Source: Nocardiopsis metallicus (GTDB lineage: Bacteria; Actinomycetota; Actinomycetes; Streptosporangiales; Streptosporangiaceae). Taken from it: 64,000 bases of DNA. Position 1 is the first letter of the stretch. Each line of letters opens with the position of its first letter. Both the position numbers and the translations under genes were made by a program. The notes under the pieces are model-generated. The model ran no database searches. It worked only from the letters and a program-made list of their open reading frames with translations, and was not told the origin of the DNA. This document shows, one piece after another, positions 32,494 through 40,571 of the stretch. The stretch covers positions 1,860,001 through 1,924,000 of the forward strand of contig NZ_JACHDO010000001.1 of assembly GCF_014201115.1 (NCBI RefSeq), read 5' to 3'.

Positions 32494-33315
32494 ATGACAC
32501 CACCGCCCCTGGCGCAGTTCCTGCGCGCCCGCCGTGACGCGACCTCCCCCGGGAGTGTCGGGCTGCGCGGTAACGCGCGGCGTCGGGTGCCCGGGTTGCG
32601 CCGGGAGGAGGTCGCGATGCTCGCGGACGTGAGCGTCGACTACTACGTCCGCCTCGAACAGGGGCGGGAGACCGGGCCCTCAGCGCAGGTGCTCGACGCC
32701 CTCGCCGACGCCCTCGCTCTCGACGACGACGGACGCGGCCACCTCTACCGGTTGGCCGGGCTCGCACCGCTCCCGCGCGCCGATCTCAGCACACGTCGTG
32801 TCGACCCGCACCTGGTGCGGCTCATGGACTCGTGGCCGGGCACCCCGGCGCTGATCGTCAACGCCGCCTACGACGTTCTCGCGGGCAACATGCTCGGGGA
32901 AGCCCTCTTCTGCGGGTTCCCGGTCAGCCGCAACCTGCTGGAGAAGGTGTTCCTCGACCCGGACTCCCGCGGTTTCTACGCCGACTGGCGACTCGCCGCG
33001 GAGAACGCCGTCGCCGGAATACGTCTCGCCGAGGGGCGGGCGCCGGAGCATCCGCGTATCCGTTCGGTCATCGACGGCCTGCTGGGGGCGAGCCCGGAGT
33101 TCGCGAGGATGTGGGCCGCGAACCGCGCCCGCGGCAAACGCCTGGAGATCAAGGAGTTCGTGCATCCGGCCGTGGGTGAGCTGACCCTGTGGATGCACAC
33201 CTTCGACGTCGCCCAGACACCGGGCCAGCAACTGCTCTGCTACCAGGCGGAGCCGGGCAGCCCCAGCGCCGAGGCCCTCAGCCTGCTGGGAACGATCACG
33301 GCGTCCAGGCCCTGA
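32494..33315 (+). CDS. XRE-family regulator with MmyB-like ligand-binding domain, second copy
   Basis: The 273-aa protein repeats the architecture of the regulator at 17219: XRE helix-turn-helix (about 1-75: VPGLRREEVAMLADVSVDYY) and MmyB-like ligand-binding domain (about 95-265: ALIVNAAYDVLAGNMLGEAL, LLCYQAEPGSPSAEALSLL). The two proteins are clearly related but diverged. ATG at 32494. It is divergent from the Atu4866-SDR operon and probably represses it until a lipophilic ligand binds. Confidence 0.88.
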   Translation: MTPPPLAQFLRARRDATSPGSVGLRGNARRRVPGLRREEVAMLADVSVDYYVRLEQGRETGPSAQVLDALADALALDDDGRGHLYRLAGLAPLPRADLSTRRVDPHLVRLMDSWPGTPALIVNAAYDVLAGNMLGEALFCGFPVSRNLLEKVFLDPDSRGFYADWRLAAENAVAGIRLAEGRAPEHPRIRSVIDGLLGASPEFARMWAANRARGKRLEIKEFVHPAVGELTLWMHTFDVAQTPGQQLLCYQAEPGSPSAEALSLLGTITASRP

Positions 33316-33670
33316 CCGGGCGCCGTGGGGGCCGTGCGGAACACGCTCCGCGCGGAGCACGTTCCGCTCGGAGCACGTTCCGCTCGGAGCGCGCCTGCCG
33401 TTGGCACAGCACCACCGCTCTGTGTGCGACACGGGACCCGCGGCCCCGAACCGGGGTCGGTGGAACGGTTCCCCGCCTCGTCTCCAGCGGTGGAACAGCG
33501 GTGTGTGGCCGGTACCGCCCGGAGCCGGGGTGGTCCTGCCCGCCAGCGGACGGTGATCGGGCACCGGTGGGAGGGAGTGGCGAATCCGGGCTCCGGGAAG
33601 AGCAATGGAACAGCGCCCCTTGGGGAGGATCGCGAGCGTATCCGTCACCGACTGCCAGGAGGTTCAACCC
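33316..33670. other. Intergenic region with short tandem repeats
   Basis: This 355-nt gap carries the 16-bp tandem repeat at 33354-33391 and, at its right end, the VOC gene ribosome binding site (AGGAGG, about 33657-33662). Frames crossing it lack family signal. I see no gene. Confidence 0.5.
33354..33391. repeat. 16-bp tandem repeat, about 2.4 copies
   Basis: The unit GGAGCACGTTCCGCTC occurs at 33354-33369 and 33370-33385, followed by GGAGCG. A related block precedes it (GGAACACGCTCCGC). Each unit is itself partly palindromic. Confidence 0.8.
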
Positions 33671-34018
33671 ATGTCCGTCCGCCGGGTCGTGCCAGACATC
33701 CAGTCCGAGGCCATGGAGGAGAGCCGGGACTTCTACGGGCAACTCGGGTTCGAGACCGTCATGGACCTGGGTTGGGTCATGACGCTCGCGTCCCCCGCCA
33801 ACCCGACGGCTCAGGTCATGTTCATGAGCCGGGACGAGTCCGCGCCGGTCGTGCCCGACATGAGCGTGGAGGTCGACGACGTGGACGCCGTCCACGCGGT
33901 GATGCTGGATCGGGGCGCGGAGATCGTGCACCCGCTGCGGGACGAGGAGTGGGGCGTGCGCCGGTTCTTCGTCCGCGATCCCAACGGCCGGGTGGTCAAC
34001 GTGCTGACCCACCGGTGA
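33671..34018 (+). CDS. VOC (glyoxalase/bleomycin-resistance) family protein
   Basis: The 115-aa protein fits a single VOC domain: SVRRVVPDIQSEAMEESRDFYG, LGFETVMDLGWVMTLASP, DDVDAVHAVMLDRGAEIVHP and RRFFVRDPNGRVVNVLTH. These form paired beta-alpha-beta-beta-beta units that dimerise to make a metal or ligand site. The C-terminal DPNGRVVNVL is the usual signature. The ATG at 33671 is preferred over 33605 because AGGAGG lies 8 nt upstream. Small VOC proteins like this are often placed before YCII/ECF42 genes, as here. Function is unknown. Confidence 0.88.
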   Translation: MSVRRVVPDIQSEAMEESRDFYGQLGFETVMDLGWVMTLASPANPTAQVMFMSRDESAPVVPDMSVEVDDVDAVHAVMLDRGAEIVHPLRDEEWGVRRFFVRDPNGRVVNVLTHR

Positions 34019-34063
34019 ACCAGGTCGGGGCGGCCAAGGACCCGGGGAGGAGTCCTCGCGGGG

Positions 34064-34090
34064 TGTCCGGTTCGCGGGTCCGGTTTCGAC
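34064..34090 (+). promoter_or_regulatory. Candidate ECF42 promoter
   Basis: TGTCCG (34064-34069) and CGAC (34087-34090) are 17 nt apart, close to the ECF42-type promoter as I recall it (TGTCGA, 17 nt, CGA/TC). It lies 48 nt before the YCII gene. Confidence 0.5.
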
Positions 34091-34137
34091 GTACCGGGTG
34101 AGAGCGCCGCCGGGGCGTTCTGGGAAGGAACCAGACC

Positions 34138-34551
34138 ATGAAGTACCTGATCATGATGTACGCGACCCAGAACGACTTCGCCATGATGGCCGGCCGTCCC
34201 GTGCCGGAGCAGCCGCCGGAGCGGATGCTGAGCCGGGACGAGGTGCAGCAGATGCACCGGTTCATGGAGGAGTACCACCGCAGGCTCGAGGAGTCCGGGG
34301 AACTGGTCGAGGCCCGGGGGCTCACCCCGCCCGCGCACGCGCGGCGGGTCACCCTGCGCCAGGGGGACACGGTGGTCACCGACGGCCCCTACCCCGAGAC
34401 CGAGGAGGTACTGGTCGGGTACACGATCGTGGAGTGCGCGAGCTACGACCGGGCCACCGAGATCGCCGCCGACCTGGTCCGCCCCGGGTTCGAGGGTGAG
34501 TGGGTGGACGTGCGACCCATCGCCGAGAACATGGAGGACCTGGGGATCTGA
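34138..34551 (+). CDS. YCII-related (DGPF-domain) protein
   Basis: The 137-aa protein has the YCII/DGPF fold: MKYLIMMYATQND at the start, LVEARGLTP, the DGPYPETEEVLVGYTIVE block with the DGPF-type motif, and a C-terminal VDVRPIAENM. DGPF proteins are the conserved partner of ECF42 sigma factors and are thought to be their main targets. It lies 8 nt upstream of the ECF42 gene in the same operon and has an ECF42-like promoter. ATG at 34138 with GGAAGGAA upstream. Biochemical role unknown. Confidence 0.9.
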   Translation: MKYLIMMYATQNDFAMMAGRPVPEQPPERMLSRDEVQQMHRFMEEYHRRLEESGELVEARGLTPPAHARRVTLRQGDTVVTDGPYPETEEVLVGYTIVECASYDRATEIAADLVRPGFEGEWVDVRPIAENMEDLGI

Positions 34552-34559
34552 ACAGCCGG

Positions 34560-35851
<1,292 letters not shown>

Positions 35852-35855
<4 letters not shown>

Positions 35856-35882
35856 CCTTGACCCAGGGTCAATCCGGACGCT
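35852..35882 (+). promoter_or_regulatory. MerR-type promoter before the hydrolase-merR unit
   Basis: TTGACC (35852-35857) is followed by the dyad TTGACCCAGGGTCAA (35858-35872) and a weak -10, GACGCT (35877-35882), at 19-nt spacing. That is the geometry of MerR-controlled promoters. The predicted start would fall at the hydrolase ATG (35889), giving a leaderless mRNA. The local MerR at 36702 is the likely regulator. Confidence 0.55.
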
Positions 35883-35888
35883 GGTCCC

Positions 35889-36696
35889 ATGACGAACTCG
35901 AACACGAACACGCATCCCCGGCCCTGGAAAGGCATGCTGCCGGTGGAGGACACCGCGCTGGCCGTTCACGACACCGGCGGTTCCGGTACCCCCGTGGTCT
36001 ACCTGAACGGCTCCTACGCCGGTAAGCGGCACTGGCGGCCCGTCATCAGGGCCCTGGGGCCCGGGTGGCGGCACATCACCTTCGACGAACGCGCCCGCGG
36101 CCGGTCCAAGCGCTCAGCGGACTACTCCTTCGAAGCCACGATCCGCGACCTCGACGCAGTTCTCGAAGCCCGGAAGGTGGAGCGACCGATTCTGGTGGGC
36201 TGGTCCTACGGGGCGTTGATCGGAGCGCACTGGGCCAACCGCTGTCCGGACCGTGTCACCGGGGTGGTCGGGGTCGACGGCCCCTTCCCCTGCGGTTGGA
36301 CCGACGAAGCCTCCCACGACCGCATCCGCCGGCAGTACCCACCGGTACCGGTGGGTACTGCCGGCGGCCCGCCTCGTCGGCAACGCGGCGCGGATGAGCG
36401 CCCGGCAGCACGCCGAGATCAACATCGAGGCGCACCTGCTGCACGCGGCCCTGGAGCCCCTTCTCGAAGGCCTGACCGTCCCGCTCCGGTACGTGGTCGC
36501 CTCAGGGGAGGGATTGGGGAGCGAGAATGACCAGCAGGAGCAGATGCGCCGCACCCTCGACCCGGTACGCGCCCGCAACCCGAACCTGACCATCAGCGCC
36601 AAGGTCGCCAGCGACCACGGCACGATCGTGCGCAAGGACTTCCGCGCCATCGCCGAGGCCGCCCGCGAACTCGCCGCCCTCACCCGCGAAAGCTGA
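35889..36696 (+). pseudogene. Alpha/beta hydrolase, broken by a frameshift at a 42-bp palindrome
   Basis: The first frame (35889 to about 36345) encodes the N-terminal half of an alpha/beta hydrolase with the nucleophile elbow GWSYGALIG and an oxyanion region near VYLNGSYAG. The conserved C-terminal half (LVGNAARMSARQHAEINIEA, and a His in SDHGTIVRKDF) continues in another frame to 36696. Joining the two frames requires dropping one base net at 36326-36367, exactly where a perfect 42-bp palindrome lies. Without the shift the protein would be about 268 residues, normal for the family. It may be a true mutation or a sequencing/assembly error. It is followed 5 nt later by merR. Confidence 0.78.
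36326..36367. repeat. Perfect 42-bp palindrome inside the broken hydrolase gene
   Basis: Bases 36326-36346 are the exact reverse complement of 36347-36367 with no spacer (left arm starts CCGCCGGCAGTACCC; centre ACCGGTACCGGT). The flanking bases do not extend the symmetry. The frame changes within it. Confidence 0.95.
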
Positions 36697-36701
36697 CCAC
36701 C

Positions 36702-37475
36702 ATGACCAACGGTGTCACCATCGGCCGAGCCGCGGCCTTCGCCAACGTCACCGTCAAGACCATTCGCCACTACCACCGTCTCGGGCTGGTCGGCGAACCT
36801 CCCCGTGACGGTTCGGGCTATCGCCGCTACGGGTCGTCCGAACTGCTGCGCCTGGTTCAGGTGCGGACCCTGGCCGAGTCCGGGGTGCCCCTGGACGGGA
36901 TCGGTGAACTGCTCGACGCCGACCCGCGCCGGTTCGCCGCAGACCTCGTCGAGATCAGGCAGCGGCTGACCGAGCGGATCGAGGAGCTGACCGCGCGCCG
37001 CGACCAGCTGGAGCGGTTGACCCACGGCGACCGGGCGCTGCTGCCGGAGCGGGCCTGCGCGCTACTGGCGCGGGCGGCCGAGGTAGGCCTGCCCCCGGAG
37101 GCGGTGGCGGCCTACCGCGAGGGCATGGTGCTGACCAGGGCCATGGCCCCCGAAAGCCTCGACTCGCTCCTCACCGGGGCCGAGCACGCCCTGGGCGATC
37201 CAGGGTTCGTGGCCTTGAACAAACGGTGCTGGGAGGCCAGGGACTGGTCCCCTGACGACCCCCGTCTCGAGGAGCTCGCGACCGCCGTGGCCGATGCCTT
37301 CCTCGCCGACCCCGAGCTGCTCACGATCCCCGAAAGCCTGCGGACCCGCACGGACACCTCCCGGTACAGGATGCTCAACCAGCACCGTGAGGACGAGAGC
37401 CCGGCGATGGCCCGGATGGGCAGACTGGTCGAGGGGCGGTTGCGCGCCGCGGGCGTGGACATCCCCCACCGGTAG
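36702..37475 (+). CDS. MerR-family transcriptional regulator
   Basis: The 257-aa protein has a MerR winged helix (about 5-75: IGRAAAFANVTVKTIRHYHR, GYRRYGSSELLRLVQVRTL) and a dimerisation coiled coil (about 80-115). A C-terminal effector domain of about 140 residues lacks metal-binding cysteines in the usual position, so an organic ligand is likely. ATG at 36702, 5 nt after the hydrolase. A MerR-type promoter at 35852 suggests it activates the hydrolase-merR unit. The aldo-keto reductase at 18187 has a similar but not identical operator. Confidence 0.88.
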   Translation: MTNGVTIGRAAAFANVTVKTIRHYHRLGLVGEPPRDGSGYRRYGSSELLRLVQVRTLAESGVPLDGIGELLDADPRRFAADLVEIRQRLTERIEELTARRDQLERLTHGDRALLPERACALLARAAEVGLPPEAVAAYREGMVLTRAMAPESLDSLLTGAEHALGDPGFVALNKRCWEARDWSPDDPRLEELATAVADAFLADPELLTIPESLRTRTDTSRYRMLNQHREDESPAMARMGRLVEGRLRAAGVDIPHR

Positions 37476-37598
37476 GCGCCCCGTCCTGAGTCTGGGCGCC
37501 GGGTGCGTTGGCGGGCACCGCGCAGCTTCCGTGAAAGGCCGTCGCGAGGGCCGGGGCCAGCGGTTACGCGAACGCGCTCCGTCAGTCGGTGCCGGGAG

Positions 37599-37631
37599 CC
37601 GGTGCCGGGGTCCTGGGGCGCCCGGCACCGG
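37599..37631. terminator. Terminator between merR and the second aldo-keto reductase
   Basis: CCGGTGCCGGG (37599-37609) pairs with CCCGGCACCGG (37621-37631) over an 11-nt loop, between convergent genes. Confidence 0.75.
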
Positions 37632-37692
37632 AAACGACCGCCCGTGGGAGTTGGGCCCGGTTCGGGCGGTGTCGGTGTCCGGAAGAGGCGGG

Positions 37693-38703
37693 TCAGGCAG
37701 CGGGCACCGGAGCGTCGGGAGAGATCAGCCCTTCCTCGCGCAACCCGTCCCAGAACGCGGCCGGGATCCGCTCGTCGAGCGCGGCGCGGTCCTCGCGGAC
37801 CCGGCTGGGCCTGGTCGCTCCCGGGATGGCGGACACCACGGCCGGGGCGGCCAGGGCGAACTGCAGCGCCGCGGCCTTGACGCTCACTCCGTGACCGGCC
37901 GCCAGTTCCCTGATCCGTTCCACCTTGGTGATGATCGCCGCGGGCGCCTGCTGGTACTCGAAGGTGCTACCGCCCGCGAGGATGCCGGAGCTGTAGGGGC
38001 CGCCCACGACGATGTCGACCCCCTGGGCGGCGGCGTCGGGGAGCAGTCGCTGGAGCGCCCGGTCGTGGTCGAGGAGCGTGTAGCGGCCAGCGAGCAGGAA
38101 CGCGTCCGGGGTCGGCTCGTCCAGGTCGAGTGTCATCTCCAGCGGCTCCACCTTGTTGACGCCCAGCCCCCAGGCACCGATCACCCCTTCCTCGCGCAGG
38201 CGGGTCAGGGTGCGGAAGGCGCCGGTACGGGCCGATTCGTAGGCCGCGATCCACTCGTCGCCGTAGAAGTCCTGTGCGACGTCGTGGACCCAGACGATGT
38301 CCAGCCGGTCGGTCTTCAACCGGTCCAGGCTGTCCTGGATCGAACGCAGGGTGGCGTCCGCCGAGTAGTCGTTGCGGATCCGGTTGGGCCGGCCGTGGGT
38401 GAAGATGCCGCCCTTCTCACCCAGGTCCCGGCTGTTCGGGTCCTCGGTCTCTTCCAGGACGAGGCGGCCGACCTTGGTGCTCAGCGCGTAGTCCTCACGA
38501 GGCCTGCCCGCGAGTGCCGCACCGAGCCGGATCTCCGACAGGCCGGCGCCGTAGAAGGGAGCGGTGTCGAAGTAGCGCACGCCTTGTTCCCAGGCGGCGT
38601 CGACGGTGGCGGCGGCCTCCTCCTCGGGGACGGCGCGGAACATGTTGCCGAGCGGGGCCGTTCCGAATCCCAGTGCCCCCGGCAGGAGTGACTTGATACC
38701 CAT
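37693..38703 (-). CDS. Aldo/keto reductase, aldose 1-dehydrogenase-like
   Basis: The 336-aa TIM-barrel enzyme shows the AKR tetrad: Asp and Tyr in FDTAPFYGAG, Lys in LSTKVGR and His in WVHDVAQDFYG. The LGFGTAPLGNM start and the NDYSADATLRSIQDSL segment match D-threo-aldose 1-dehydrogenase and pyridoxal 4-dehydrogenase-type enzymes that oxidise sugars such as L-fucose with NAD(P). No sugar transporter is adjacent. It is divergent from a LysR regulator with two dyads in between, which likely controls it. ATG at 38703. Confidence 0.87.
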   Translation of the reverse strand: MGIKSLLPGALGFGTAPLGNMFRAVPEEEAAATVDAAWEQGVRYFDTAPFYGAGLSEIRLGAALAGRPREDYALSTKVGRLVLEETEDPNSRDLGEKGGIFTHGRPNRIRNDYSADATLRSIQDSLDRLKTDRLDIVWVHDVAQDFYGDEWIAAYESARTGAFRTLTRLREEGVIGAWGLGVNKVEPLEMTLDLDEPTPDAFLLAGRYTLLDHDRALQRLLPDAAAQGVDIVVGGPYSSGILAGGSTFEYQQAPAAIITKVERIRELAAGHGVSVKAAALQFALAAPAVVSAIPGATRPSRVREDRAALDERIPAAFWDGLREEGLISPDAPVPAA

Positions 38704-38820
38704 GCGTGTTCCCCTCGTGTGTTCTTCGGCTCTCTCGCCGCGAATGTCGTGCGGGCGGGCGGCACCCTCCCCCGAGCGGTGCTCCCGGACCTGCGCCTTC
38801 GACGCTAGGGTCAGAAGTTG

Positions 38821-38856
38821 AGTCTGTCCAAGACTTGTTTTAACGGACTTGAGTCC
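38821..38856. promoter_or_regulatory. LysR-type binding region with two dyads
   Basis: AGTCT/AGACT (38821-38825 with 38831-38835) and GGACTTGAGTCC (38845-38856) lie 14-49 nt before the lysR start in the divergent promoter. Paired recognition and activation sites of this kind are usual for LysR regulators. Confidence 0.6.
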
Positions 38857-38869
38857 CTGGAGGTCTTAA

Positions 38870-39784
38870 ATGTTGGATCTTCGTCAGCTGCGGTACTTCG
38901 TGGCCGTCGCCGAGAGCGAGCACGTGGGCCGTGCCGCCGAGCGGCTGCACATATCGCAGTCACCGCTGAGCCGCCAGATCGCGCAGTTGGAGGGCGAGCT
39001 GGGTCTGACTCTGTTCGAGCGCGAACGCAGACGCGTTCGGCTGACCGCTGACGGGCGCACCTTCCTGAGCGAGACCCGGTCCCTGCTGCGCCACGCCGAC
39101 CGGCTCGAAGGGCTGGGGCGCAGGCTCGGCAGGGGCGAGGAGGGCGGCCTGTGTGTCGGGTACGTGGACCAGGCCATGCACACCGGTGTACTCCCGAGCG
39201 CGCTGCGCCGTCTTCGCGAGGAGCGGCCGAACGTTCACGTGGCGCTCCACGACCTGCCCCCGGGCGAGCAGTTGGAGGGACTGCGACAGCGCAGCCTCGA
39301 CATCGCCCTGCTCGGTACTCCTCCGGAACAGGACGATCCAGACCTGACCGGCTCACTGCTGGCGAGCGAACCCCTGCTACTGGCCGTACCGGTGGGGCAC
39401 GCGCTGGCCGACAAGGAGGCCGTCACACCCGAGGACCTCGACCAGCAGCCGTGGATCGCGGTCGAGAACACCCGGCTTCCGGACTGGCGGGACGCCTTCC
39501 TGTCCGACAGCACCCGGGCGGGTTTCACACCGAGGATCACCCTGGAGGCGGCCGAACCGCTCAGTGCCCTGGGTCTGGTCGCCTCGGGTTTGGGGCTGGC
39601 CCTGGTCCAGCGGAGTATGGCACGTGGGGCACCGGAGGGCGTCCTGGTCCGGGAGCTGCCCTGGTACGAGCAGAGCGTGCCGCTGTGGGCGGCCTGGCAC
39701 CGGATCGACCTACGCCCGCTGGTCGCCTCGTTTCGGCGGACGGTACTGGCGACCAGCACCGAGCCGACGGGCCACGGAGGCTGA
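38870..39784 (+). CDS. LysR-family transcriptional regulator
   Basis: The 304-aa protein has an N-terminal LysR winged helix (about 3-62: LRQLRYFVAVAESEHVGRAA, ISQSPLSRQIAQLEGELG) and a periplasmic-binding-protein-like effector domain (about 90-295) with LDIALLGTPPE and GLVASGLGLALVQ. The ATG at 38870 is very near the DNA-binding dyads. It is divergent from the aldose-dehydrogenase-like AKR and is probably its activator, using a sugar or aromatic acid as co-inducer. Confidence 0.92.
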   Translation: MLDLRQLRYFVAVAESEHVGRAAERLHISQSPLSRQIAQLEGELGLTLFERERRRVRLTADGRTFLSETRSLLRHADRLEGLGRRLGRGEEGGLCVGYVDQAMHTGVLPSALRRLREERPNVHVALHDLPPGEQLEGLRQRSLDIALLGTPPEQDDPDLTGSLLASEPLLLAVPVGHALADKEAVTPEDLDQQPWIAVENTRLPDWRDAFLSDSTRAGFTPRITLEAAEPLSALGLVASGLGLALVQRSMARGAPEGVLVRELPWYEQSVPLWAAWHRIDLRPLVASFRRTVLATSTEPTGHGG

Positions 39785-39801
39785 CCCCGCAACAGCGCCG
39801 C

Positions 39802-39826
39802 CGGAGCCAGCAACCGTCCGGCTCCG
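39802..39826 (+). terminator. Hairpin after lysR
   Basis: CGGAGCC (39802-39808) pairs with GGCTCCG (39820-39826), 18 nt past the stop. Confidence 0.5.
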
Positions 39827-40228
39827 CTCCCCGCCGGTGAACGAACGCTCCTAGGGAGAGCCCGCAGCAGGCAGGCAGGGGTCGGATTCCCCTGCCCCGG
39901 GCGCCGAGGCCCGTCGCGCTGGAACTGCTCCAGGCGCGGACGTTCGCCTCGCACGCGACGCACGAACACCACCACCGCGTCGGCGAAGCCGTCTGGCAAC
40001 GGCGCGCTCCCGCGACGGGGGCGGCACACGCACGAGCGGACCGTCGCCGGCCCCGACACGGGGGGTGAGGTCTGGTGGACAGCACCGCTAAATTCATCCG
40101 ATCATTCCATAATCGGTTTTTTGATGACTGTCTGCAACCACGTCACAAAATAACGAAACAGTCAACAAATCCCGCCTCGCCCAGCCCGGAGCAGCAGCTC
40201 GGAGCTGGCCAGCGCCCGCCACCCGCAT

Positions 40229-40284
40229 CCCTTGAACCACAAGGGATAACGCCCCAACAGGCCCAAAAGGTAATCACTGATTAC
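40229..40284. promoter_or_regulatory. Two dyads in the alsT upstream region
   Basis: CCCTTG/CAAGGG (40229-40245) and the perfect GTAATCACTGATTAC (40270-40284) sit in AT-rich DNA about 290-340 nt before alsT. The second looks like a repressor operator, perhaps of GntR or LacI type; the regulator is unknown. Confidence 0.4.
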
Positions 40285-40364
40285 ACAGCGTCGCCGCCCT
40301 CCTGTGCCTCATGTGGCAAAAGTAAATGTTCGGGGCTTGTGTGCCGGATGCCACTTTTTGGCTC

Positions 40365-40571
40365 TAGGATCCCGAAGGTGAAGTACTGCTAAAGCTCAGC
40401 CATAGGCGGACTTAACACTCCGCTCACAGTGGAGGCAGGAACCTCACTCACCACTTCCGTCCGACGGATCAGACACGACTGCCCACAAGGCAGTCGCGCG
40501 GTTCCCCGATGCCCAGTCACTGGGACACGCGGGCCGACCTGACCGTCACGTCCGGCCGAAAGGTGCGCTAC
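40365..40571 (+). promoter_or_regulatory. Predicted promoter and structured ~200-nt leader of alsT
   Basis: A -10 hexamer TAGGAT (40365-40370) would give a leader of about 195 nt. It contains the hairpins 40457-40467 (CCGT/ACGG) and 40476-40496 (CGACTGCC/GGCAGTCG, loop CACAA). Such a long structured leader suggests post-initiation control. It does not match the glycine riboswitch core as I know it. Confidence 0.4.

Larger units (their letters stand above)
39785..40571. other. Long intergenic region before alsT
   Basis: This 787-nt gap has a hairpin just after lysR (39802-39808 with 39820-39826). It also has an AT-rich block (about 40080-40400) with two dyads, a -10-like TAGGAT, and a long leader. 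An open frame at 40075-40392 shows no family signal and poor codon bias, so I do not call it. The left part (39830-40070) shows weak coding-like composition on the minus strand but no recognisable protein. Confidence 0.5.

Noticed and set aside
39830..40075. Minus-strand stretch with coding-like composition after lysR
   Set aside because: No recognisable domain, no start with a ribosome binding site, and no neighbours to support it.
40075..40392. 105-codon open frame upstream of alsT
   Set aside because: Lies in AT-rich regulatory DNA, has no family signal, poor codon bias and no good ribosome binding site; it spans the operator and -10 candidates.
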